Of a stretch of 64,000 bases of DNA, positions 17,276 through 26,378 are shown piece after piece. Position numbers and translations under genes: made by a program. Within the stretch, counting starts at the first letter, position 1, and every line of letters begins with the position of its first letter. Location of the stretch: contig NZ_FOXW01000006.1 of assembly GCF_900115825.1 (NCBI RefSeq), forward strand, positions 78,340-142,339. Direction: 5' to 3'. Under the pieces are notes generated by a model. That model was not told the DNA's origin, made no database searches, and saw nothing but the letters and a program-made list of their open reading frames with translations. Origin of the DNA: Desemzia incerta. GTDB lineage: Bacteria; Bacillota; Bacilli; Lactobacillales; Carnobacteriaceae.

Positions 17276-18292
17276 ATGTTAACAGTCGCTTATATCGGTA
17301 ACGGAAAAAGTACGAATCGCTATCATCTGCCTTTTTCCTTAAAAACAAAGAACGTTAAAGTGAAAACAATCTATTCTCGTCATGAAAACAGCTCTTGGGA
17401 TAAAGTTCCTGGAGTCCACTATACAACGAATTTAGAAGATGTTTGGAATGATCCGGAAATTCAATTGGTTGCGATTTGCCTTCCAGGTTCATTGCATTTT
17501 GAATTTGCAAAATTATCACTGGAAAAAGGGAAACATACGCTGGTTGAAAAACCGTTTACTGAAACTGCTGAAGAAGCAAGAGAACTATTTGAGTTGGCAA
17601 AATCAAAAAATTTACTCGTTCAATGCTACCAAAATAGACGCTACGATTCAGATTTCCTGACGGCTCAAAAAGTCATCGAAAGCGGCGTGATAGGTGAATT
17701 ACTGGAAGTCGAAATGCATTATGATTATTTCAGACCAGAAGTTCCAGAAAACAGCACCGAATTTTCAGCATCTTCAAGCTATTTATATGGACATGGATGC
17801 CATACCATTGATCAAGTTCTCTCCTATTTTGGAGATCCAGATTCTATTCATTATGATGTAAGACAATTACTGGGATCTGATCGAATGAACGATTATTTCG
17901 ATTTGGACTTTTATTATTCAAAAATCAAAGTTTCTGTTAAATCAAGTTACTTCAGAATCAAACCGCGACCAAGTTTTGTTTTGTATGGTAAAAAAGGTAT
18001 GTTCATCAAGCAAGAGAAAGATAGACAAGAAGAACATTTAAAATTATTCTATATGCCTACTAATGCTGATTTTGGCGTGGATACTCCAGATCATTATGGT
18101 ACTGTGACCTATATGGACGCTGATGGTTTATACCATGAAGAAAAAGTTATTTCAGAAATCGGGGATTACAGTCACGTTTATGAAGGTTTGTACGAGTCGA
18201 TTATCAATGGAAAAGATAAAACAGTGAAAGATGAAGAAACGATTCGCCAACTAGAGATCCTTGAAGAAGGTATTCAAAATATGAAACCTTAA
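17276..18292 (+). CDS. Gfo/Idh/MocA-family oxidoreductase (1)
   Basis: NAD(P)-dependent sugar or polyol dehydrogenase-type protein of 338 aa. The N-terminal Rossmann fold opens TVAYIGNGKSTNRYHLP; the family EKP motif is in HTLVEKPFTETAEEA (about residues 93-98), and GHGCHTIDQVLSYFG carries the catalytic-region His. TAGGAGG precedes the ATG by 7 nt. A second family member follows after 50 nt and a convergent RpiR regulator after that, suggesting a small carbohydrate unit. The substrate cannot be assigned. Confidence 0.88.
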   Translation: MLTVAYIGNGKSTNRYHLPFSLKTKNVKVKTIYSRHENSSWDKVPGVHYTTNLEDVWNDPEIQLVAICLPGSLHFEFAKLSLEKGKHTLVEKPFTETAEEARELFELAKSKNLLVQCYQNRRYDSDFLTAQKVIESGVIGELLEVEMHYDYFRPEVPENSTEFSASSSYLYGHGCHTIDQVLSYFGDPDSIHYDVRQLLGSDRMNDYFDLDFYYSKIKVSVKSSYFRIKPRPSFVLYGKKGMFIKQEKDRQEEHLKLFYMPTNADFGVDTPDHYGTVTYMDADGLYHEEKVISEIGDYSHVYEGLYESIINGKDKTVKDEETIRQLEILEEGIQNMKP

Positions 18293-18342
18293 CTTGTCGA
18301 ATCATAAAAACAAAAAAACTCTACTCAGAAAGAAGGTTTATA

Positions 18343-19320
18343 ATGAAACTTGCTATTATAGGTTCTGGAATGATCGTGAATGATTTTTTAACGATGGTTC
18401 ATGCTATCCCCGGAATTCAGTTAGAAGCGATTGTGGGCACAGCTAGAAGCGTGGATAAAATGGAGTTGTTAAAAAAAGACTATGGCATTGGCCAAGTCTC
18501 AACTGATTACGAAGATTGTTTGAATGATCAGAATATCGATACCGTTTATATCGCATTACCAAATCATCTTCATTTTTCTTTTGCCAAACAAGCCCTGCTC
18601 AACAAAAAAAATGTTATTTGTGAAAAGCCCTTTACCTTGAATGTATCCGAAATGAAAGAACTGAGAGAACTGGCTTCAGCAAACAATGTTATGCTGTTAG
18701 AAGCCATAACCAATCAATATCTGACCAATTACAAAAAAATAAAAGAAGCAGTAAAAACAATTGGAGATATCAAACTTATTGAATGCAATTATTCACAGTA
18801 TTCGTCACGATACGATGCCTTCAAAAAAGGAGACATCTTACCGGCTTTCAATCCTAAAATGGGTGGTGGGGCTTTAATGGATATCAACATTTACAACATC
18901 CATTTTGTAACAGGGCTTTTTGGAGAACCACAAGAAATAAACTATTCGGCAAATGTGGAAAACAGCATCGACACTTCTGGCATCCTAAGTCTTGATTACA
19001 AGGATAAAAAAGTAGTCTGTATAGGTGCTAAAGATTCCACAGCTCCAGTAAGAACCATCATCCAGGGCAATAATGGCGCTATAGTTATTGAAGGACCTAC
19101 TAGCACCATTGATCGGTTTACTGTAATAGACCATCAAAATAAGAGCCAAATAGTTGATTTTAAAGTGCATACACATCGGATGTATGAGGAATTTGTTGAA
19201 TTTGAAAGAATCATTAGAGAGTCTGACTTTGAAACTATGACCAAACAACTTGATCACAGTGAACTAGTCATGTCTATTGTAGATAAAGGGTTAGAAACTG
19301 CAGGTATATCACTAGGATAA
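18343..19320 (+). CDS. Gfo/Idh/MocA-family oxidoreductase (2)
   Basis: Second dehydrogenase of 325 aa, 50 nt after the first and probably co-transcribed. Rossmann start KLAIIGSGMIVNDFL, EKP motif in VICEKPFTLNVSEM, and MGGGALMDINIYNIHFVTGLFGEP in the substrate domain. AGAAGG precedes the ATG. The two paralogues are only distantly alike, so they probably act on different intermediates rather than being a recent duplication. Confidence 0.88.
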   Translation: MKLAIIGSGMIVNDFLTMVHAIPGIQLEAIVGTARSVDKMELLKKDYGIGQVSTDYEDCLNDQNIDTVYIALPNHLHFSFAKQALLNKKNVICEKPFTLNVSEMKELRELASANNVMLLEAITNQYLTNYKKIKEAVKTIGDIKLIECNYSQYSSRYDAFKKGDILPAFNPKMGGGALMDINIYNIHFVTGLFGEPQEINYSANVENSIDTSGILSLDYKDKKVVCIGAKDSTAPVRTIIQGNNGAIVIEGPTSTIDRFTVIDHQNKSQIVDFKVHTHRMYEEFVEFERIIRESDFETMTKQLDHSELVMSIVDKGLETAGISLG

Positions 19321-19329
19321 TCTTAGAAA

Positions 19330-19352
19330 GTGAAAAACAGGTGCTTTTTCAA
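19330..19352. terminator. Weak hairpin between convergent genes
   Basis: TGAAAAA-CAGGTGC-TTTTTCA, a 7-bp A/T-rich stem, lies between the Gfo/Idh/MocA stop (19320) and the rpiR stop (19365). It may act as a weak two-way terminator. Confidence 0.35.
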
Positions 19353-19364
19353 TAGATGGTCGTA

Positions 19365-20234
19365 TCAAAGTTCTTCTGACAAAATTCCATTTTGAATTAG
19401 TAACTGTTTTTCTTTTAAATTTTCCACATTACTTCTATATTCTTTTGCATATAAAATAGAATATAAAGTATCTAATACATATTGAAAGGCAACTTGTGAG
19501 GCGAAAGTTCCCACCTTTACAAAATCATATTCTTCCTGAACTATCACTATTGTTTCAGCAGCTAATGGAATCAAATCAGATTCTGTATTTCCGGTTATTA
19601 AAATAGTAGGGATATTTTTGTTGGAAAAATGTTGTAACATACGCTTATATTGCGGACTAGTTCCACTATAAGATAAAAACAGAGCACAGTCCTTTGCAGT
19701 AAGGTTAGAAGCATTCCATGCCTCGTCTGCATATTCTTCAGAGATAATTGCAAATTTATTGATTTTTACTAATTTATTTTGAAAGCTTCTCGCTCGTATT
19801 TGTGAATCACCACGTGAAAACAGAAAAATATGCTTAGATTTGAACAGAATCTCTGCCACTGATTGCAGCAACTCTTCATCTAATTGATTCAATGTTTTTT
19901 TTATGGTATCCATTGTTAAATTGGCGATATTCTTAGCAATATCCATGGTTAAATCTTCTTGTTTAAAAGGAAAGTTAGCATCCACTTCACTAGGTAAATG
20001 TAGCTGACTGTAGACAACACCTGAGATGGCATTCTTAAAACTTCTAAACCCATCATAACCCATTTTTTTGCAGAGACGGATAATCGTCGAATGAGAAGTG
20101 TACGTTAGTTTTGCCAGATCCTCAATATATATCGTCGGAATTTTGGTGATATTCTGTATAACATAATCCGCAACTCTCATTTCTGTATTTGTAAAATTTG
20201 TTTGGTCTTTCAACTTAGTCAATACTTGCACCAA
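19365..20234 (-). CDS. RpiR-family transcriptional regulator with SIS domain
   Basis: Sugar-phosphate-responsive regulator of 289 aa. An N-terminal HTH_6 domain (residues 1-75, IEDLAKLTYTSHSTIIRLCKKMGYDGF) is followed by a SIS domain (about 105-240) with the phosphosugar-binding pattern HIFLFSRGDSQIRA and LFLSYSGTSPQ. The start appears to be TTG at 20234, with AAGGAG eight bases upstream; a GTG follows directly. It is convergent with the oxidoreductase pair, which it may regulate; that link is inferred from position only. Confidence 0.9.
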   Translation of the reverse strand: MVQVLTKLKDQTNFTNTEMRVADYVIQNITKIPTIYIEDLAKLTYTSHSTIIRLCKKMGYDGFRSFKNAISGVVYSQLHLPSEVDANFPFKQEDLTMDIAKNIANLTMDTIKKTLNQLDEELLQSVAEILFKSKHIFLFSRGDSQIRARSFQNKLVKINKFAIISEEYADEAWNASNLTAKDCALFLSYSGTSPQYKRMLQHFSNKNIPTILITGNTESDLIPLAAETIVIVQEEYDFVKVGTFASQVAFQYVLDTLYSILYAKEYRSNVENLKEKQLLIQNGILSEEL

Positions 20235-20472
20235 AGTAAACCACTCCTTTATAACCTGATTCTATATCATCTAGTTAACTTTTACTATACAAGCTCGCGT
20301 GTAAAATCAGCATTTCTGCCTAAACAAATTATTGAAATGAGGTATAAATCATCCTATCAAAAATAGACTGTGTATAATTTCAATCTTCCAGTCCTTTTTC
20401 TCAAAATATCTCTTTTGCCCTTTTCAAATTTATGAGATACTACTAAGCGTGACTGAAAACGGAGGTAACGAC

Positions 20473-21474
20473 ATGATTTATATAAAAGAAGCCATTTTGC
20501 ATATCTTTGATGTGAACAGCGATGAACCAATTTTTTCCTTTGCCGGATTAGATATCTCGGAGAAATTTACGATGGATTACATCCACGCGATGATTGAAAA
20601 AGTGGAAGATTCGGACAATATGAAAAAAGGAGTCTTGGCTGAAGGTAATCCTATGATCTCGACTTTTTCAACCTTAACAACAAATTTTATTGAAACCACA
20701 AAAGCTTTAACAGAGAAATTCTTTTCGATCACCAAATTAAACCCGGAAATACCCCCGGCTGATTTGTTGTTTGTCTATTTTACAATGGATGAAGTGCCTC
20801 ACTTGGGACTTTTCAAACTAAATTATTCCAACAGCATCACGCATCACATTTCTTATGAGTCTGAGCAGTTGACGAACCAATTAGTGGTCAATCAATCGAT
20901 TCTGCCGAGTGCTCGTCAAGCGATCCAAGAAGGTATGGTCTTAAATTTGAATGTGATGGAATACCATGTGATTGAGAAAAAACATTTGATCGACGAATTA
21001 GCTGAAAAAGTCTTTTATTTCACAGAAATGTTTTTAGAAGACAAACCTCAACCTAGTTTGAAAGAGAATATTGCTATCATCAAAAAAGCTGTTCAGAAAA
21101 CTAGTAAAGCTTTCAATGAGGAAGAATTCCAAGTTCTTGCTGACACGAAAGACGCCATCGTTCACAGTATGACAGAAGAAAATGTCATCGATAACCAAAT
21201 GATTGCCGAAACCCTTTACGGTGACAACTATGCTAAAAAGGAAAAGTTCTTTGAAGAAGTCCAAGAGATGGGCTATGTAGACCGCGCTCCTGCTGAAGTG
21301 GCGGTTGCCGGACCTAAGTATTCCAAACAAAAATTCCGTTTAGACAACGGAATCGAGATCAGTATCCCGATCGATTTGTACAAGGATCCTGAAGTTGTCG
21401 AGTTCATCAATAATCCAGACGGTACCACATCCGTTATGATCAAAAACATCGAAAAAATCAAAAACTTATTCTAA
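20473..21474 (+). CDS. Nucleoid-associated protein, NA37/YejK-like
   Basis: Protein of 333 aa resembling the 37-kDa nucleoid-associated family (PF04245). It starts MIYIKEAILHIFDVNSDEPIFS, with the family LDISEKFTMDYIHAMIEKVEDS segment and a C-terminal NDG-like YSKQKFRLDNGIEISIPIDLYKDPEVVEFINNPDGTTSVMIKNI domain. Eight further upstream codons from a GTG are open, but GGAGGT lies 6 nt before the ATG at 20473. The role of Gram-positive members is poorly known; DNA association is inferred from the family. Confidence 0.8.
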   Translation: MIYIKEAILHIFDVNSDEPIFSFAGLDISEKFTMDYIHAMIEKVEDSDNMKKGVLAEGNPMISTFSTLTTNFIETTKALTEKFFSITKLNPEIPPADLLFVYFTMDEVPHLGLFKLNYSNSITHHISYESEQLTNQLVVNQSILPSARQAIQEGMVLNLNVMEYHVIEKKHLIDELAEKVFYFTEMFLEDKPQPSLKENIAIIKKAVQKTSKAFNEEEFQVLADTKDAIVHSMTEENVIDNQMIAETLYGDNYAKKEKFFEEVQEMGYVDRAPAEVAVAGPKYSKQKFRLDNGIEISIPIDLYKDPEVVEFINNPDGTTSVMIKNIEKIKNLF

Positions 21475-21528
21475 AAAAACTTCCTTTGTCTGAGCTTTTA
21501 CTGCTCCGTACAAAGGAAGTTTTTATTT
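21472..21528. terminator. Bidirectional terminator between the nucleoid protein gene and nth
   Basis: A 12-bp perfect stem (AACTTCCTTTGT / ACAAAGGAAGTT) with a 20-nt loop has A-runs on the left and TTTTATTT on the right. It overlaps the 3' end of nth and serves both convergent genes. Confidence 0.85.
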
Positions 21529-22167
21529 AACGTTGTTTTTAATTTCTTCCATGTTCTCATACAACTGAGGAAACTCATGGCATCTTTTTATTCTAGACGT
21601 ACAGATCTCTTTTCCAAATGAAATCATAGATTGATGTGCTCTGCCCCAGTATTTTGCTGGGATAATTTCTGTCACACGCTCCTCGATTTGCTTAGGTGTA
21701 GCATCTTCTTCTACTATTTTATGGTGTTTGCAAATACGTGAGACGTGCGTATCCACCGCAAATGCTACTTGATCAAAAGCAACACTCAACAAAATGTTAG
21801 CAGACTTAGGTCCGATTCCGGTTAACGATTGCAGTTCTTTGCGCGTATGTGGAACTTCTCCGTCAAACTTCTCAAGCAGCTCCTGGCTGCTTTTGTAAAT
21901 ATACTTTGCCTTATTTCGGTAAAGTCCAACCGTTTTGATGTAAGACTCAATTTCTTCAGGCGAAGATTCTATGACAGCTCGTGGACTTGGGTACCGCTCA
22001 AATAATCGGTCTGTTACTTTTGCGACTGACTCATCTGTTGCTTGAGCACTCAATATGACGACCATCAACAATTGAAACGGATTCTGGTAACGCATCGTTG
22101 GTACAGCATCGGGATATAGTTTCATAATCTCATAAATCACATGTTGGGCAGCTTCTTTTGTCAGCAT
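21523..22167 (-). CDS. nth: Endonuclease III-like DNA glycosylase, iron-sulfur ligands degenerate
   Basis: Base-excision repair enzyme of 214 aa that removes oxidised pyrimidines. The helix-hairpin-helix LTGIGPKSAN contains catalytic K121, and AVDTHVSRI holds D139. The C-terminus normally has C-X6-C-X2-C-X5-C for a 4Fe-4S cluster; here only the first two cysteines (C189, C196) remain and the others are Phe and Asn/Glu, so a cluster is unlikely. The active-site residues are intact, so the enzyme is probably functional. ATG at 22167, convergent with the nucleoid-protein gene. Confidence 0.9.
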   Translation of the reverse strand: MLTKEAAQHVIYEIMKLYPDAVPTMRYQNPFQLLMVVILSAQATDESVAKVTDRLFERYPSPRAVIESSPEEIESYIKTVGLYRNKAKYIYKSSQELLEKFDGEVPHTRKELQSLTGIGPKSANILLSVAFDQVAFAVDTHVSRICKHHKIVEEDATPKQIEERVTEIIPAKYWGRAHQSMISFGKEICTSRIKRCHEFPQLYENMEEIKNNVK

Positions 22168-22412
22168 AAGTATTCCTTTCTTTGATTCTTTTCTTTCAAT
22201 ATATCATATTTTTATCAGCTGTTTTCAGATATGTCTATTACAAATAATGAATTTTGATATAATAAGTAAAGCGATTTCTATTTTAATTAAGCTTGCAAGA
22301 AAGGTGCTATATCAACATGATACGAAACGTGTCGTCTTTATTTGATCAATGACACTTATAGTGGCTATCGTTTTCTTACAATTATCCTGATAATAATTAC
22401 AGAGGTGATACG

Positions 22413-23177
22413 ATGAAAATTGGAGACAAGATTAAAGAAGAAAGATTAAGAAAGGAGTGGACTCAAGAACAACTAGCCCAATTATTAAATGTGTCTCGTT
22501 CAACTGTTTCAAGCTGGGAAGTAGCTAGGAATTACCCAGATTTAGAAACAATTGTTGCAATCAGCGATTTATTTGGTATCTCTCTAGACAGATTACTTAG
22601 GGAGGATAAACAAATGGCGAAAGATACGACAAAAAAATTAAAAAGAGGCCAATTATATAAATATGCTTTAATAGCATTGAGCATAATTGTTCTGCTATAT
22701 TTTGGCTACAATGCAAAGTTACGATTAGATGAACATACTTATAGAAGCAACTTAGAAGAATACGGGTGGGAAAACATTCAATCTTCTTCTCCTGCTCAAT
22801 CGAAAGATGAAAGCAATGCTTACGAATTAGCAGAAAATGATATTACTTATAAGAGTCATCTTCTGACTGCAGAAGATTCAATTGGTTTTCCATTGCCAGA
22901 ACAGAATATTTCAGTAATCACTACAAAAGATGATTTCGTAGTAGATGTTTCTTATGAAAATGAAATCGGTGTGAGCATTTCACCCGAAAATGATCAGACT
23001 GTCAGTAAGCAATTTTACGTAACCGTTGACCGCAATGGTAATCTTGCTGAAAGTGACTCAAGTTGGTCCGAAGATGAAAGACAAGCAATCCTAAATTACC
23101 TTTCAACTTACCAAGATACACACCAAGAACTGATCGATAAAACACTTGAAAAAATAAGCGAGATCACAGGAAAATAA
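22413..23177 (+). CDS. Membrane-anchored XRE-family HTH protein
   Basis: Protein of 254 aa with an N-terminal HTH_3 domain (residues 6-60, WTQEQLAQLLNVSRSTVSSWE), one membrane helix at about 79-98 (YALIALSIIVLLYFGY) and a C-terminal extracellular region of about 150 residues with no recognised domain. The layout suggests a one-component sensor-regulator with the DNA-binding part inside. GAGGTG lies 6 nt before the ATG. No target gene is obvious; it ends at a shared terminator facing two small genes. Confidence 0.82.
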   Translation: MKIGDKIKEERLRKEWTQEQLAQLLNVSRSTVSSWEVARNYPDLETIVAISDLFGISLDRLLREDKQMAKDTTKKLKRGQLYKYALIALSIIVLLYFGYNAKLRLDEHTYRSNLEEYGWENIQSSSPAQSKDESNAYELAENDITYKSHLLTAEDSIGFPLPEQNISVITTKDDFVVDVSYENEIGVSISPENDQTVSKQFYVTVDRNGNLAESDSSWSEDERQAILNYLSTYQDTHQELIDKTLEKISEITGK

Positions 23178-23201
23178 CACTATCTTCAGATTAATAGAAA
23201 T

Positions 23202-23253
23202 AGAAAGATTGGTAGCAATATCCATATATAATGGATGTCTCTACCAATTTTTT
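23202..23253. terminator. Bidirectional terminator
   Basis: ATTGGTAG pairs with CTACCAAT, with an inner ATCCAT/ATGGAT stem, followed by TTTTTTT. It lies between the HTH gene and the converging 144-aa gene. Confidence 0.75.
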
Positions 23254-23256
23254 TAC

Positions 23257-23691
23257 TTAACTACTACCAAAAGCGTTATAAAACTTTCTATGTAATTCAA
23301 TCACTTCTTCGTGAGCAGTAATAAACAAAATGATCTCATCATCTTCTTCTATAAAAAAATCTATTGTAGCGTCGGCATCATTTTCACCATAATAATTAAG
23401 AATGTCATCCAATAGTTTAATAATATCTTTTTTATCTTTCGGTAACCAGTAGTAATCAATCTTGGCCTTTTTAGAACTGACTGTTCCTGGCCACTTCTTA
23501 TTGTATTCTGTTTTTACCAACTTTCCAGCCATATTTTTTTTAACTTCTGGAATGAAGCCTTCTGATGGATAATATTCCACAACACCAATTAAACTATTCA
23601 TTGCGATCAACTTAAGAAGTTTCCTAAAATTCTTTTTCAAATAAAAGGCGTCTATTGATTTCATTACCTCATACTTTGTAGTTTTGGTCAT
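23257..23691 (-). CDS. Hypothetical acidic protein (144 aa)
   Basis: I do not recognise this family. The product is soluble, rich in Lys, Asp and Glu, with a C-terminal acidic stretch (GENDADATIDFFIEEDDEIILFITAHEEV). No signal peptide or membrane helix. AAGGAG sits 5 nt before the ATG at 23691, better than the upstream in-frame ATG at 23718. It follows a 39-codon membrane-protein gene after 16 nt, so the two form an operon. The pairing resembles small immunity or toxin-related modules in layout only. Confidence 0.6.
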   Translation of the reverse strand: MTKTTKYEVMKSIDAFYLKKNFRKLLKLIAMNSLIGVVEYYPSEGFIPEVKKNMAGKLVKTEYNKKWPGTVSSKKAKIDYYWLPKDKKDIIKLLDDILNYYGENDADATIDFFIEEDDEIILFITAHEEVIELHRKFYNAFGSS

Positions 23692-23707
23692 ACAGTCTCC
23701 TTTCGAC

Positions 23708-23827
23708 TTATTCTTCATCCTTTTTATCTTCCAATAATCTTTGAATATTGTTCAGCACATTTACAATAGCTGAGCCATAATGAATCAAAATCATGAACAC
23801 TGGTACCCAAGTTAAGAAATAAAACAT
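23708..23827 (-). CDS. Small membrane protein (39 aa)
   Basis: The sequence starts MFYFLTWVPVFMILIHYGSA, one hydrophobic helix, and ends in a charged tail QRLLEDKKDEE. GAGGTGG lies upstream of the ATG at 23827; a longer frame to 23893 has no ribosome site. The family is not recognised. First gene of a two-gene unit with the 144-aa protein. Confidence 0.5.
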   Translation of the reverse strand: MFYFLTWVPVFMILIHYGSAIVNVLNNIQRLLEDKKDEE

Positions 23828-24011
23828 TCTGCCACCTCTTTTGTTAAGCGTTTTCAAATTATCCTTATACTGAATAATAACATAACAAATCATTTGTATA
23901 ACTAAAAATCTTAATAAGTTTTTTTGAGTTCCAATAGTTCTTTGGCCCTACCTGCTGCGGTATAATAGAAAAAACAGTTCCCAAAAAATAAACCTAAGGA
24001 TGGTTCTTGAG

Positions 24012-24848
24012 ATGAAGCTAACGCAAGACGAAATACTCAATGCTATTTATAACCTGATCCTTAATCCTGGAACTCGAGACTGGGAGCGGTCTTTACTCTT
24101 GGAAGCCAGAAATGCCTTAGAGAACGGTGCGAATTTTGATACTCAGCTTTCGAAATTGGAAGCTGACTTGCGTCCATTGGCTCTCAGAAATAATTTAACA
24201 CCTGACGTGACCGATTTTTATCATCACATTACGGATCAGACTACTTCTGATACTCCATTTGATTTCAACAAGCACTCTCTTGACGATCCCGTTCATCAAG
24301 ACTCTGCGATATTTGCTGGCGGTTGTTTTTGGTGTATGGTGGAACCATTTGAAAACCGGAATGGAATCATTTCAGTTCTATCCGGCTACACTGGCGGAAA
24401 GGTAGACCATCCGACTTATGACCAAGTGAGCGGTCAGTATACAGGTCACGTAGAAGCTGTTGAGATCATATTTGATACACGGATCATTCAATACGCTGAT
24501 TTAGTGGAGCTTTACTGGCAATTGACCGATCCGACTGATGCATCTGGTCAGTTTCAAGATCGAGGCAATCAGTATCACCCCATCATTTTTGTAAAAGACG
24601 AGCAGCAGCGTCAAATCGCTGAGGCTTCCAAACAACGATTAGCTGATTCAGGCAAATACACGAAACCGATCGTTACCTCTATTGAACCTGCAACTGCATT
24701 TTGGCCGGCAGAAAACTACCATCAGCAGTTCTATCAAAAGAATCCTGAACGGTATAAAAGAATCGAGCGATCACGCCGCCAACTCAAGGCTTATCAAGCT
24801 CTGCAAAGGAAACTTAGAGCTCCATTTCAAAAATCTAAACGCGATTAG
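24012..24848 (+). CDS. msrA: Peptide methionine sulfoxide reductase MsrA with N-terminal extension
   Basis: Repairs oxidised methionine (S-sulfoxide) using thioredoxin. The catalytic [12 protein letters not shown] motif begins near residue 100, followed by SGYTGG, GHVEAV and YHPIIFV, all typical MsrA. About 90 N-terminal residues ([34 protein letters not shown]) form an extra helical domain also found in some Lactobacillales MsrA proteins. ATGs at 24000 and 24012 are in frame; AAGG lies directly against the first and 12 nt from the second, so the second is slightly favoured. A TATAAT box lies at 23961-23966. Confidence 0.92.
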   Translation: MKLTQDEILNAIYNLILNPGTRDWERSLLLEARNALENGANFDTQLSKLEADLRPLALRNNLTPDVTDFYHHITDQTTSDTPFDFNKHSLDDPVHQDSAIFAGGCFWCMVEPFENRNGIISVLSGYTGGKVDHPTYDQVSGQYTGHVEAVEIIFDTRIIQYADLVELYWQLTDPTDASGQFQDRGNQYHPIIFVKDEQQRQIAEASKQRLADSGKYTKPIVTSIEPATAFWPAENYHQQFYQKNPERYKRIERSRRQLKAYQALQRKLRAPFQKSKRD

Positions 24849-24865
24849 AAAGGAGCTGCTCAGAA

Positions 24866-25435
24866 ATGGATATGGAAAACGTGGTAAAGATACAAACGCG
24901 ACAAGAGCTGAGAACCTGGCTTGAAACGCATTCCACCTCCAAAAGGTATTGTTGGGTCATTACCGATTCAACCAAAGGAACTCACTCTGTTCCTTACCTC
25001 GATATCGTGGAAGAAGCCTTGTGTTTTGGCTGGATCGACGGTACAAAGAAAAAACTATCAGCTACTGATTCAGCGCAAAGGCTGTCTCCCAGAACGAAAA
25101 AAAGCCATTGGACAGAATTGAATAAGGAGAGGGTCAGAAGGCTGATTCGTTTGGGTTTGATGACGGAAGAGGGATTGAAAGTCTTGCCTGATATGCGTAT
25201 CGAATCATTCGTCATTGATAAAGAGATCGAAAGACGTTTGAAAGAAGACGAACACGTATACCAGAACTATTTGGCTTTTCCAGAATTGTATCGAAGAATC
25301 CGAATCGACACCATCCAAAGTTACAAACATGATCCGCAGCTTTTCAACAAACGGTTAGATAAATTCATTGAGAATACAAGAAACAGCAAACAGTATGGTC
25401 AGTGGAATGACAACGGTCGTTTACTTGAGGATTGA
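24866..25435 (+). CDS. YdeI/OmpD-associated (OmdA) family protein
   Basis: Cytoplasmic protein of 189 aa with the YdeI/OmdA pattern: SKRYCWVITDSTKGTHSVPYLDIVEEALCFGWIDGTKKKL, then RLSPRTKKSHWTELNKERVRRLIRLGLMTEEGLK, and a C-terminal helical segment. Bacterial members have been linked to stress and antimicrobial-peptide tolerance, but the biochemical role is unknown. It begins 17 nt after msrA with GGAG upstream, so the two are probably co-expressed. Confidence 0.8.
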   Translation: MDMENVVKIQTRQELRTWLETHSTSKRYCWVITDSTKGTHSVPYLDIVEEALCFGWIDGTKKKLSATDSAQRLSPRTKKSHWTELNKERVRRLIRLGLMTEEGLKVLPDMRIESFVIDKEIERRLKEDEHVYQNYLAFPELYRRIRIDTIQSYKHDPQLFNKRLDKFIENTRNSKQYGQWNDNGRLLED

Positions 25436-25456
25436 CTGCTGGCTTTTAACACATAA

Positions 25457-25494
25457 AACTCCTCCAAAAGATTAACTGATCTTTTGGAGGAGTT
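25457..25494. terminator. 16-bp perfect hairpin between convergent genes
   Basis: AACTCCTCCAAAAGAT pairs fully with ATCTTTTGGAGGAGTT across a 6-nt loop. The T-tails are poor on both sides, but the position between two convergent genes supports termination. Confidence 0.65.
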
Positions 25495-25522
25495 CATTGA
25501 TTGATGAAACATTCACTTCGGA

Positions 25523-26173
25523 TTACAATTCGCTGACTGCTTCTTCAACCGTCTTGTCTCCAGCCAGAACTTCAAATTCTTTACGAAGGGTATTGTCATT
25601 TTTGAGTACAGAAATCAACGTGCGTGCCACATCTTGACGAGGAACTTCATTAATTTCTTGCCCCATGCCTACTTTGATTTGATCCGTACCATCTGTATCG
25701 ACTAACATCCCTGGATGCACGATCGTCCAGTCTAATTGCGTACGGTTTTTCAACCATTCATCCGCATAATTTTTTGCAATGGTGTAAATTTGCAGATCGT
25801 GTTCTTGTGACATGGCTTCGCGACCTGTACGGAACGTACTCACCATAACAAAACGTTTCACACCCGCTTGTTCTGCAGCTGTCATAGCTTTTACAGCCCC
25901 GTCTAGGTCAATCAAAATCGTTTTATCCAGTCCGCTTCCGCCGGCTCCTGCACTGAAAATAACCGCGTCGGTACCTTTCATCGCTTCAGCTAATTCATCT
26001 ATTGAGTTTTTGACCAAGTCCAAAAGAACTGTGTCTATTCCTCTTTCTTCGAAGAAACCTGCTTGTTCTGCTTTACGTATCATAGCCTTTTCGTCGATTG
26101 CACTGTCATCTTTTACAAAGTCGGCAAAATGACGAGCTACTTTTCCATTGGCACCTACTACAAATACTTTCAT
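25523..26173 (-). CDS. NAD(P)-binding Rossmann-fold oxidoreductase (YhfK/atypical SDR)
   Basis: Protein of 216 aa. The N-terminal VFVVGANGKVARHF is the nucleotide-binding motif of NAD(P)-dependent epimerase-like proteins; DAVIFSAGAGG and RFVMVSTFRTGRE follow, with WTIVHPGMLVDTDGT typical of the YhfK/NmrA-like group. No catalytic YxxxK is clearly present. AAGGGG lies 8 nt before the ATG. Single gene; the substrate is unknown. Confidence 0.82.
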   Translation of the reverse strand: MKVFVVGANGKVARHFADFVKDDSAIDEKAMIRKAEQAGFFEERGIDTVLLDLVKNSIDELAEAMKGTDAVIFSAGAGGSGLDKTILIDLDGAVKAMTAAEQAGVKRFVMVSTFRTGREAMSQEHDLQIYTIAKNYADEWLKNRTQLDWTIVHPGMLVDTDGTDQIKVGMGQEINEVPRQDVARTLISVLKNDNTLRKEFEVLAGDKTVEEAVSEL

Positions 26174-26378
26174 TTGAAATCCCCTTTCGGTATTTAATGA
26201 ACTGAGTTCAGCATAGCACGTGTCTTTTTATTTTTCCATTAGTTGATTTCTTTAATGATTCGAGCCGGTGTGCCAGCAAAAAATCTTCCATAAGAGCTCT
26301 ACTAATCTCTCATTTTTTTGTATTCGTATTCCTAATTTCATGTCCACTTTGGAGAAATTTGTCTCAGTTTATTATTTT

